Shown: positions 8,569 to 16,883 of the stretch, piece after piece
Position numbering within the stretch: the first letter of the stretch is position 1
Layout of the letters: every line of letters starts with the position of its first letter
NCBI GenBank assembly: GCA_028280195.1
Contig: JANQMH010000105.1
Location: forward strand, 1 to 57,089
DNA from: Exilibacterium sp.
GTDB taxonomy: Bacteria > Pseudomonadota > Gammaproteobacteria > Pseudomonadales > Cellvibrionaceae
Length of the DNA: 57,089 nt
Direction: 5' to 3'
Made by a program: the position numbers and the translations under genes
The notes under the pieces: model-generated
Told to the model about the DNA's origin: nothing
Seen by the model: the letters and a program-made list of their open reading frames with translations, nothing else
Database searches by the model: none

Positions 8569-9609
8569 CTAGGCACCTTTCTGGCACTGGGTGAAAGTGG
8601 CCAGCTCACTGATTTTCTCTTTTGCCAGCCCACTGCCGACGGCGTCCTGCGCCATCTCCACACCCTGGGCCAGGTCGGAGGCAACGCCGCTGACATAAAT
8701 GGCCGCACCGGCGTTGAGGGCAATCAGGTCGGCAGCTTTGGCAGCGTGCGGGCCCCGGCGTTTACCCAGAGCGTCCTGGATCAGCGCCAGCGATTGGGCG
8801 GCGCTGTCCACCGCCAGCCCCGCCACTGACTGGCGCTCGATACCGAAGTCCTGCGGGCAAATACTGTAGGCGCGGATATCACCGCGGTGCAGTTCGACCA
8901 CCTGCGTCGGAGCGGCAATACTGACCTCGTCGAGGCCGTCCTCGGCGCAGACCACCATCACGTGTTCACTGCCGAGGCGCTGTAATACCTGGGCCATCGG
9001 CAGGCACAAATCGGCGGCAAACACGCCGATGACCTGGCGTTTGACGCCGGCCGGATTGGTCATCGGCCCGAGTATGTTGAAGATGGTGCGCTGGCCGATC
9101 TCCCGGCGCGGCCCGATGGCGTGCTTCATGGCACCGTGGTGAGCCTGGGCAAACATAAAGCCGACACCGATTTCCCGCACGCAGCGGGCCACCTGCTCGG
9201 GGGTGATATCCAGCTGCACCCCGGCCGCCTCCAGTACATCGGCGCTACCGGTGGCACTGCTGGCAGCGCGGTTGCCGTGTTTGGCGACCCGCGCCCCGGC
9301 CGCCGCCGCCGCGAAGGCGGCGGCGGTGGATACATTGAAAAGCCCGGCGCCATCGCCGCCGGTGCCGCAGGTATCCACCAGATAGTCGGCGTCGATGGTC
9401 ACGGCGGTGGCCATCTCGCGCATCACCTGCGCCGCGCCGGCGACTTCGTCGACACTCTCCCCCTTAATGCGCAGCGCCACCAGCAGGGCACCGATCTGGG
9501 CCGCAGTGGCCTCGCCGCCCATTATCTGCCGCATAACGGCCGTCATCTGTTCAGTGGTCAAGTCCCGCCCTTCGATCAAGAGTGCCAGGGCCTGTTTGAT
9601 ATCCGTCAT
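8569..9609 (-). CDS. trpD: Anthranilate phosphoribosyltransferase
   Basis: TrpD transfers the phosphoribosyl group of PRPP to anthranilate. The 346-residue protein has the usual length, the glycine-rich [18 protein letters not shown] segment that binds pyrophosphate, the KHGNRAASS loop, and the C-terminal [12 protein letters not shown]. It lies between trpG (43 bp upstream) and trpC (13 bp downstream), the standard gammaproteobacterial trpGDC order. Confidence 0.96.
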   Translation of the reverse strand: MTDIKQALALLIEGRDLTTEQMTAVMRQIMGGEATAAQIGALLVALRIKGESVDEVAGAAQVMREMATAVTIDADYLVDTCGTGGDGAGLFNVSTAAAFAAAAAGARVAKHGNRAASSATGSADVLEAAGVQLDITPEQVARCVREIGVGFMFAQAHHGAMKHAIGPRREIGQRTIFNILGPMTNPAGVKRQVIGVFAADLCLPMAQVLQRLGSEHVMVVCAEDGLDEVSIAAPTQVVELHRGDIRAYSICPQDFGIERQSVAGLAVDSAAQSLALIQDALGKRRGPHAAKAADLIALNAGAAIYVSGVASDLAQGVEMAQDAVGSGLAKEKISELATFTQCQKGA

Positions 9610-9652
9610 GTCATCTTCGCCAGGTCGGTAATTAGGTGCCGTGCCGCCGCGC

Positions 9653-10228
9653 TTACAGCTCCAAAAAGTTCTGCAGCAGGTCGTGCCCGTGGGCGGTCAG
9701 TATGGACTCCGGATGAAATTGTACACCCTCGATCGCCAGTTCTTTATGTCGCATCCCCATGATCTCGCCGGCAGCGTCGCCATCCTGGGTCCAGGCGGTG
9801 ACCTCCAGGCAGTCGGGCAGGCCGGCCGACTCGACGATCAGCGAATGGTAGCGGGTGGCTTCAAAGGGATTGGCCAGGCCGCGAAACACCCCCCGGTCGC
9901 TATGATAAATCGGCGAGGTCTTGCCGTGCATTACCGCTTTTGCCCTGACAATTCGCCCGCCAAAGGCCACCGCGATGCTCTGGTGGCCGAGACAGATCCC
10001 CAGGATCGGCAGCTTGCCTGCAAAAGCCTCCACCACGGCCACGGAAATACCCGCCTCGGCCGGTGTGCAGGGACCGGGTGAGATGACGATTTTTTCCGGC
10101 TCCAGGGCGCGGATATCGTCGATACTGACCTCGTCGTTGCGCACCACCCGTACTTCGGTGTCCAGTTCCCCCAGATATTGCACCACGTTATAGGTAAAGG
10201 AATCGTAATTATCGATCATCAACAACAT
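9653..10228 (-). CDS. trpG: Anthranilate synthase glutamine amidotransferase subunit
   Basis: TrpG supplies ammonia from glutamine to TrpE. The class I glutamine amidotransferase domain fills the 191 residues: [14 protein letters not shown] at the N terminus, the nucleophile in [15 protein letters not shown], and the His-Glu pair in QFHPESIL. The ATG at 10228 matches the family N terminus; longer frames to 10291 add an unrelated hydrophobic tail. trpE is not adjacent upstream, so it lies elsewhere. The protein could equally serve as PabA, which shares this family, but trpD and trpC downstream favour the tryptophan role. Confidence 0.94.
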   Translation of the reverse strand: MLLMIDNYDSFTYNVVQYLGELDTEVRVVRNDEVSIDDIRALEPEKIVISPGPCTPAEAGISVAVVEAFAGKLPILGICLGHQSIAVAFGGRIVRAKAVMHGKTSPIYHSDRGVFRGLANPFEATRYHSLIVESAGLPDCLEVTAWTQDGDAAGEIMGMRHKELAIEGVQFHPESILTAHGHDLLQNFLEL

Positions 10229-10954
10229 AACTGATCCGTCCAGACTGACGACAGGTGAGCAAAAAACACTTTTTGTCAGCAAAATCAACAAATTTGCGGC
10301 AATAGTTCCAATCGGTATAAAACCGGCCGATAACGTCGATTTTGTTTACAACCAGAATAAGGCCAGCAGCCCGGCCGCGGCAGACAGACATCCACCAAAG
10401 CCGGCCGGGCAGTATAACACCAAGCCGTAGCAGCGCGCCGGCAAGAAAATTTTCTTTATGATTATCAATAAGCTACGAAACACTTCTTAAGTCACAAAAG
10501 AAGTATGGAGCGCCACCGTGAAGCGCCGCTGGCGCCAAAAGCCGATAGGCAATATACAGGCCTATAACTTGCATAGTAATCTGGCCATAGCGTTTGAACG
10601 TAAACTTTGCTCAGACGGTTGTTGATGGTGACGCCAAAGGCGAAAAGCTGGCTATTGGCCCCCATGGAAATGTGGGCATATAATTAGTCGCACAGGGGTA
10701 AATAGTGTTATTAGTACCAGTGGCTCTTAAAAAACCACAGTTATTACCTAGATACTGGTGGTAGTAATTGGGGGTAGCAACTGATGGTAGCAAAAGGCCG
10801 GGGCAAATAAAGGCAGCGGCAAATAAGGCAAAAGCAAACAAAAAAGCCAAAATAGGTGGCGGCAAAACAGGCCGGGCGACCTTGGAACAAAACCAATAAA
10901 CACTGATAGCATCTATTAATAGCACCTATATAAGTAACTCGAGGCTGACACAGA
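10229..10954. other. Divergent intergenic region with degenerate repeats, no gene
   Basis: This gap separates the minus-strand trp operon from the plus-strand DUF1631 gene and must hold both promoters, but I find no convincing -35/-10 pair for trpG. A small hairpin, CGGT/ACCG, occurs near 10313-10324. From about 10756 to 10870 the sequence is a degenerate run of GGTAGCAA-like and GGCAAATAA-like units. A 104-codon minus-strand frame at 10611-10925 reads through these repeats and looks non-coding. Confidence 0.6.
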
Positions 10955-13234
10955 ATGACATCATCTGACAAAGACAAGGAGAATCTTGAGGTGATGCGCC
11001 CGAGGGACACGAATAAAGAGCAGGTAAAGCTGCCCAAGCTGCTGGCCCAAATCCAGGAAGATACCCTGTTTACCACCAACCAGTGCATGGAAAACCTGTT
11101 TGCGGTATGTGACGACCTGTTTTACGACCTGTCCAACCGCGCCTCCAGCAATAATGAGCAGACTCTGTATTTCGAGTCGATGCGGGAAATCAGGATCAAG
11201 AAGCAGGGCGTCATCAATGTGTTCCAGCAGTCCATGGCCGCCAGCTTCGCCAGTCTCATCCACGGCCGCGCCAACAATACCGACAGCCCGCAACCCGAAT
11301 CCCAGACCAACCCCAGCCTGTCGCTGGTTGAAAACGACGATCTGGAAATCGAGCTGGCCATCACCAGTATGGCCAACCGCACCCGCAAACTCTACCTCGG
11401 CACGCTCTATGAGCTGACACTGCGGCTCGATCACCTGTTTCCGCAGATCGAGGTTACCGAAAAGAACAATCCGCTCGACCCCGAACATATCTGCCACGCC
11501 TTTGCCCGCGCCTGTAAAAAGCAGCTCGAGATCAGCATCAAGCCGCAGATCATCATTTTCAAGCAATTCGAGCGCTATGTGCTCAATCAGCTGGGGCACT
11601 GCTACTCGGATGCCAACCAGTTATTGATCAATACCGGCATTCTGCCGAAGATCCCGAGAAATCTGCAGCGCCAGGCCAGCCCGGAGGCGCCCGCCAAGGC
11701 TGCGGCCGAGCAGGCCGCGGCAGTCGCAGCACAGCAGGCGGCCGAGCAGGGCTACGCCGCACCGGCCTACCAGTTCAGCCTCGCCGAGCTGAGTTCCATA
11801 CTTTCCAATGTCAGAGCCATCGGGCCGACACCGGCACTGAGTTTTTACAATACCTACGCCAACAACCCGGGGCCGGCCATGGGTGTGGCGGAACTGGTAC
11901 ATATGCTGACCAAGACCCAGCCCATTGTCGACAATGCGCACAATGACAACGGGCCGAAAAACTATCTGCACCCCATCGTTTCGCAGTTGCTGGCGCAAAA
12001 GCATCCGGAGCAGCCCCAGGCGCTGAAGCAGTCCGAGGACGACATCATCAACCTGGTGGCGATGTTTTTTGAATTCATTCTCGATGACGATAATATTGCA
12101 GCGACCATCAGGGCACAGATCAGCCGCCTGCAGATACCGATCCTCAAGGTAGCGCTGAAAGACAGCAATTTTTTCAACGATGGCTCACATCCGGCGCGCT
12201 GCCTGATCGACACCATAGCCGGCGTCGGCGTCAGCTTCGATGAAAGCAAACCGCTGGAGCGGGATGCGGTTTATCAGAAAATCAAAAAGATTACCCAGGC
12301 CATCAACAATCAATACACTTTCGACGAATCCATCTTCGCCACCATGCTGGCCGAGTTGCGCCAGTACCTGCAGAAAGAACAGCGCAAGTCGGCCATGGTA
12401 GAGCAGCGCACCAACGAGGCGGAGGAAGGGAAATCGCGCATCAAAGTGGCAAAGAACGCCGCGCGCAAGCTGTTGATCAAGAAACTGCGCCAGACTGCGC
12501 TGCCGGACAAGATCAGGGATTTCCTCATCAGCTCCTGGCTCAATGCACTGATTATCACGCATCTGAAATTCGGTGAGGAGAGTTCCGAGTGGGTGGAGTT
12601 CGGCCAGACAGTGGACGATCTGATATGGGCCTGCCAGCAGCACAACGACACCAAGGCGCAAAAGCGCATCAATGCACTGGTGCCGGACCTGCTCGCGCGC
12701 ATTGCCGACGGCCTGCAGATCATCAGCGAGCACCCGGACTCGCAGTCGAGCAAGCTCAAGGAAATCGAAGAAATTCTCTACAAGGCCGAGAAAAACGAGA
12801 TTCAGGCTGCGGACTGCTCGCCAATCAGCGAGGATCAGGCGGAGTCCATCCTCCCCGAGAGTGAGGAATCTGCGGCAGGCGCCAAGTCGAGCGCCATCCA
12901 GCGGCAAAAAGACCGCTATGAAGCCCTGACCTATGACTTTATCAAAAAAGCCGAACAGCTCGGCACCGGCACCTGGCTGAGCTACAAAGACGTCGACTCG
13001 GGCAAGCTGCTGCGCTGTAAACTGACATCGAAACTGGCGAGCACCGACACCTATATCTTCGTCAATCGTTTCGGCTTCAAAGCACTGGAGAAACAGCGCA
13101 AAGAGTTCGCTTACGATATGCAGAAAGGACGTGTGGCAGTACTGGAAAACGGACCTTTGTTTGAACGGGTCATCGGCCAGGTGGTGAGCAACCTAAAACA
13201 AATAACCACCCAGGGACCAAGCCCGGTGTCCTGA
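10955..13234 (+). CDS. DUF1631 family protein
   Basis: This 759-residue mostly helical cytoplasmic protein matches the DUF1631 family in length and layout. The N-terminal helical region contains SMREIRIKKQGVINVFQQSM. An Ala/Gln-rich linker spans about 245-265, and the C-terminal beta-rich tail begins near LGTGTWLSYKDVDSGKLLRC. That tail resembles the PilZ-like end seen in this family, so nucleotide (c-di-GMP) binding is possible but unproven. No signal peptide or membrane helix is seen. The ATG has GAGG ten bases upstream. It stands alone between trp and prsK, 180 bp from prsK. Function unknown. Confidence 0.75.
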   Translation: MTSSDKDKENLEVMRPRDTNKEQVKLPKLLAQIQEDTLFTTNQCMENLFAVCDDLFYDLSNRASSNNEQTLYFESMREIRIKKQGVINVFQQSMAASFASLIHGRANNTDSPQPESQTNPSLSLVENDDLEIELAITSMANRTRKLYLGTLYELTLRLDHLFPQIEVTEKNNPLDPEHICHAFARACKKQLEISIKPQIIIFKQFERYVLNQLGHCYSDANQLLINTGILPKIPRNLQRQASPEAPAKAAAEQAAAVAAQQAAEQGYAAPAYQFSLAELSSILSNVRAIGPTPALSFYNTYANNPGPAMGVAELVHMLTKTQPIVDNAHNDNGPKNYLHPIVSQLLAQKHPEQPQALKQSEDDIINLVAMFFEFILDDDNIAATIRAQISRLQIPILKVALKDSNFFNDGSHPARCLIDTIAGVGVSFDESKPLERDAVYQKIKKITQAINNQYTFDESIFATMLAELRQYLQKEQRKSAMVEQRTNEAEEGKSRIKVAKNAARKLLIKKLRQTALPDKIRDFLISSWLNALIITHLKFGEESSEWVEFGQTVDDLIWACQQHNDTKAQKRINALVPDLLARIADGLQIISEHPDSQSSKLKEIEEILYKAEKNEIQAADCSPISEDQAESILPESEESAAGAKSSAIQRQKDRYEALTYDFIKKAEQLGTGTWLSYKDVDSGKLLRCKLTSKLASTDTYIFVNRFGFKALEKQRKEFAYDMQKGRVAVLENGPLFERVIGQVVSNLKQITTQGPSPVS

Positions 13235-13359
13235 CCTTCACCCTTGCCGTTACCACCTTCCCCAGGGGTTCCGCCCGCTAGGGCTTGAGCCACCCGAAGA
13301 ATACCTATAGGCTATAGCGCGCAAGGTCGAACTCTTATAACAATCGAGCCGCAACGCTT

Positions 13360-13387
13360 TTTGGATTTCCGGGTGACTGCTTACAAT
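13360..13387 (+). promoter_or_regulatory. Candidate sigma-70 promoter of prsK
   Basis: TTTGGA (13360-13365) and TACAAT (13382-13387) are separated by 16 bases, and the -10 lies about 28 bases before the prsK ATG. The -10 is good and the -35 is poor, so this is a weak prediction. Confidence 0.35.
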
Positions 13388-13415
13388 GACGTAAATTGCC
13401 CCTGCCAGCCTGAAC

Positions 13416-15464
13416 ATGGGATATAGCAACGTTACTTTTTCCGCCTACGCCTGCGCCAGCCTGTTTTGGTTTGTTCTCAGTGCCATTTTCCTTTATCACC
13501 GCAAACACCACGACGCCCCCACTTCTCTGGTAATCGCCAGCGCCGTTAACGCGCTGTGGCTGCTGGCGCTGGCCTTACAGCAAAAAGTCCAATTGCTCAG
13601 CCCACTGCTACTGCTGCTGGCCGAGACCGGCCGCTACTGTGTGTGGGTGGTGGCGCTGTCGTTCATTCTCACACACTTCACCCAGCGCAAGACGCCGGGC
13701 AGCATCCGCCTCATTCTGTTTGGTGCCTGCGGCGTGGCGCTGCTGCTGTTGCCGCTGGCGCTGACAGCGCACAGCCCCGCCACCGTCGGCATCTGGCTGA
13801 GTCTGTTTCTATCGATTATCGGCCTGGTTGGCATTGAGCAGGTCTATCAGAACACGCGCAAAAACCGCCTCGTCAAACTGCTGGGGATCAACCTCGGGGC
13901 GCTGTTTATCTACGATATCTACCTGTACTCCCACGCCATGATTTTCGAGGTCATGGACAGCGACCTGGTGCAGGCACGCGCCGTGGTCTCCATCGTCACC
14001 GCGCTGATCCTGACTGCCGGCACCATGGTATTGCCGTTGCGCGGCGAGCAGACCGCCGCCATTTCGGTATCGCGGCCGATCGTGTTTTATACCACCTCGC
14101 TGACGGTGGCCGGCGGCTTCATCACCGTGCTGGCCCTGGGCGGCTACTATGTCAAACTCTATGGCGGCGACTGGGGCACAGTGGTTTATACGCTGCTGTT
14201 GTTTGGCGCCCTGATTACCGTAACCGCGGCATTCGCCTCGCAGACGGCGCGGCAGACACTGAGCGTACTGATCAGCAAACACCTGTTTCGCCATAAATAC
14301 GATTACCGCAGCGAGTGGCTGAAACTGATTCAACAGCTCTCCCAGCCTACCAGCCCGCGGGATGTGCAGCGCCAGGCCATCACTGCCGTGGCCTCGATCT
14401 TCAAAAGCCCCGGCGGCGCGCTGTGGCTGCGCAAGGGCCCGGTGATGGCGCCCAGCTACCAGTTGGGCATGGAGCAGTTTCCGCCGGAGCCGATCGCCTC
14501 GGCATTCTGCCGCACCCTGCGCGAGGATGAGTGGGTATTCGCGCCGCAGTCGACCGACGATACCGCCCACAGCCAGTACAACGAATACCTGCCGGACTGG
14601 TGCAGCAACACCAGGGACCTGTGGATTATGTTTCCGCTGCTCAATGAGCGCGAACTCATCGGCTTTATGGCGCTGGCCAAACCCAAAGTCGATGCCTCCC
14701 TGACCTGGGAAGACCTGGATCTGCTGAAAACCGTGGGGCGCCAGGTAGCCAACTATCTCGAGCGCCACCGCCAGGCCGAGCAGTTGATCGAGTCGCGGCA
14801 GTTTGACGCTTTTAACAAACTGTCGGCCTTCGTGATGCACGACCTCAAAAACCTCATCGCGCAACAGGCCCTGGTGGTTAAAAACGCCGCCAAACACAAG
14901 GATAACCCTGCTTTTTTTGAGGATACGATACACACCATCAACAATTCGGTGGAGCGCATGAGCCACCTGCTGAAGAAACTGCAGATGCACGAGCCCGAGG
15001 AAATCCGCAACCTGTCGATCAAGGAGGTCGTGATCGAGGCGGTGAAAAAATGCCAGGACACCAAGCCCGTGCCGATTCTGCGCATGGACGACCCCAACGG
15101 CAGCATTACCGCCGACCAGGACAGAATCGTGATGGCGCTGACCCACCTGATCCGCAACGCCCAGGAGGCCACAGCCGCCAACGGTTTTATTGATGTCACA
15201 CTCAAGCAGCAAAATAATGCTGCCTGTATTCAAATCGAGGACAATGGCAGCGGTATGGACCGGGAGTTTATCCAGGAACGGCTGTTCAAGCCCTTCGACA
15301 CCACCAAGACCGGCAAGGGCATGGGCATTGGCGTTTACCAGGCACGCGAGTATATTACCTCCATCGGCGGCACACTGGATGTGGTCAGCGAGGTCAATGT
15401 CGGCACCACGTTCTCCATCACCTTAGTCGCCACCAACTACCAGTCCAGCAGCGAAGCATTATGA
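13416..15464 (+). CDS. prsK: PEP-CTERM system sensor histidine kinase PrsK
   Basis: PrsK is the membrane kinase paired with PrsR in genomes that make exopolysaccharide with PEP-CTERM/exosortase proteins. The 682-residue protein has about eight N-terminal membrane segments (about 1-290), a GAF-like region (about 310-455), an H-box with phospho-acceptor His475 in VMHDLKNLIAQQ, and an ATPase domain with LIRNAQEA (N box), IEDNGSGMD and GKGMGIGVY. It overlaps prsR by four bases (ATGA), which indicates translational coupling. The stimulus is unknown. Confidence 0.9.
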   Translation: MGYSNVTFSAYACASLFWFVLSAIFLYHRKHHDAPTSLVIASAVNALWLLALALQQKVQLLSPLLLLLAETGRYCVWVVALSFILTHFTQRKTPGSIRLILFGACGVALLLLPLALTAHSPATVGIWLSLFLSIIGLVGIEQVYQNTRKNRLVKLLGINLGALFIYDIYLYSHAMIFEVMDSDLVQARAVVSIVTALILTAGTMVLPLRGEQTAAISVSRPIVFYTTSLTVAGGFITVLALGGYYVKLYGGDWGTVVYTLLLFGALITVTAAFASQTARQTLSVLISKHLFRHKYDYRSEWLKLIQQLSQPTSPRDVQRQAITAVASIFKSPGGALWLRKGPVMAPSYQLGMEQFPPEPIASAFCRTLREDEWVFAPQSTDDTAHSQYNEYLPDWCSNTRDLWIMFPLLNERELIGFMALAKPKVDASLTWEDLDLLKTVGRQVANYLERHRQAEQLIESRQFDAFNKLSAFVMHDLKNLIAQQALVVKNAAKHKDNPAFFEDTIHTINNSVERMSHLLKKLQMHEPEEIRNLSIKEVVIEAVKKCQDTKPVPILRMDDPNGSITADQDRIVMALTHLIRNAQEATAANGFIDVTLKQQNNAACIQIEDNGSGMDREFIQERLFKPFDTTKTGKGMGIGVYQAREYITSIGGTLDVVSEVNVGTTFSITLVATNYQSSSEAL

Positions 15465-16819
15465 GCAAAGCCAACCAGAACAATACCCTGTTGATTATCG
15501 AAGACGACGAGGGTCTACAGAGCCAGCTGCGCTGGCATTTCGACCAGCACCATGTGGTGATTGCCCGCGACCGCGCCAGCGCCATCGAAGCCATTCGCCT
15601 GCACGAACCGCCGATCGTGATTCAGGATCTGGGTCTGCCGCCGGACGCCGAGGGGGTGGAAGAGGGCTTTCTCTGCGTGCAGGAAATCTCCAAGCTCTCA
15701 CCCAATACCAAAATCATCGTCATGACCGGCAACGCCGATTATGAAAATGCCGTGCGCGCCGTGGCCATGGGCGCCTACGACTTCTACCAGAAGCCGGTGG
15801 ACACCGACACGCTCGACCTGATCGTGCAGCGCGCCTACCAGATGTACGAACTGGAGGATCGCAACCGGCGCCTGCTGGAGATGCAACAGGCGCCACTGGA
15901 GGGCATTATCACCGCCGATCCGACCATGCTGAAAATCTGCCGCACGCTGGAGAAACTCGCACCCACCAATGTCACCTGTACCCTGCTCGGCGAGAGCGGC
16001 ACCGGCAAGGAGGTACTGACCCGCGCCCTGCACAACCTGAGCCCGCGCAAAGACAAGCGCTTCGTCGCCATCAACTGCGCCGCGGTACCGGAAAACCTGA
16101 TGGAAAGCGAGCTGTTCGGCTATGAAAAAGGCGCCTTCACAGGGGCGGCCAAGCGCACCCTGGGCAAAATCGAAACCGCCCACCAGGGCACACTGTTTCT
16201 CGATGAAATCGGCGATATGCCGCTGAACCTGCAGGCCAAACTGCTGCGCTTTCTGCAGGAGAGAGTCATCGAGCGCCTCGGCGGCCACGACGAAATCCCG
16301 GTGGATGTGCGCGTGATCTGCGCCACCAATAAAAATCTTTCGGAAATGGTGGCGGCGGGTACTTTCCGCGAAGATCTCTACTACCGCATCTGTGAAATGG
16401 AAATCAACGTGCCACCACTGCGCGACCGCCAGGGCGACAAGATCCTGATCTCCAGGCACTTCCTGAAAAAAATCGCCAAGGAACAGGGGCAGAACATCAC
16501 CGGTTTCACCCCCGATGCCATCGACGCCATCGAGAGCTACGCCTGGCCCGGCAATATCCGCGAACTGGAAAACAAGCTGAAGCGCGCGGTGATCATGTGC
16601 GAGGAAAAAAACATATCACCGGTGGACCTGGGCCTGCACTCGGCGGAAAATATCGATATCAACCTGCGCCAGGTGCGTCAAAAAGCCGAGAAGGCGGCAA
16701 TCCAGCAGGCGCTGGCGATATCCGACAACAATATCTCCGCCGCCGCCAAGCTGCTGGGCGTGACGCGGCCGACCCTGTACGACCTGTTGAAGAAATACGA
16801 GATTCAAGCGCCTAACTGA
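15461..16819 (+). CDS. prsR: PEP-CTERM-box sigma-54 response regulator PrsR
   Basis: This 452-residue NtrC-type activator has three domains. The receiver domain has the acidic pair in IIEDDE and phospho-acceptor D56 in VIQDLGLP. The AAA+ domain has the Walker A GESGTGKE and the sigma-54-contacting GAFTGA loop (224-229). The C-terminal helix-turn-helix is ISAAAKLLGVTRPTLYDLL. It should activate RpoN promoters, and one lies upstream of the PEP-CTERM gene 2.8 kb downstream. It is coupled to prsK by an ATGA overlap. Confidence 0.93.
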   Translation: MSKANQNNTLLIIEDDEGLQSQLRWHFDQHHVVIARDRASAIEAIRLHEPPIVIQDLGLPPDAEGVEEGFLCVQEISKLSPNTKIIVMTGNADYENAVRAVAMGAYDFYQKPVDTDTLDLIVQRAYQMYELEDRNRRLLEMQQAPLEGIITADPTMLKICRTLEKLAPTNVTCTLLGESGTGKEVLTRALHNLSPRKDKRFVAINCAAVPENLMESELFGYEKGAFTGAAKRTLGKIETAHQGTLFLDEIGDMPLNLQAKLLRFLQERVIERLGGHDEIPVDVRVICATNKNLSEMVAAGTFREDLYYRICEMEINVPPLRDRQGDKILISRHFLKKIAKEQGQNITGFTPDAIDAIESYAWPGNIRELENKLKRAVIMCEEKNISPVDLGLHSAENIDINLRQVRQKAEKAAIQQALAISDNNISAAAKLLGVTRPTLYDLLKKYEIQAPN

Positions 16820-16883
16820 TGGCAACACGGCCGCAGATACGGCCGCCCACGAGCATAGCAACGGTGATCGGGACGAAACAACG

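Noticed and set aside
10611-10925. 104-codon minus-strand frame rich in hydrophobic residues
   Set aside because: It reads through the degenerate GGCAAATAA tract; the composition explains the apparent membrane segments.
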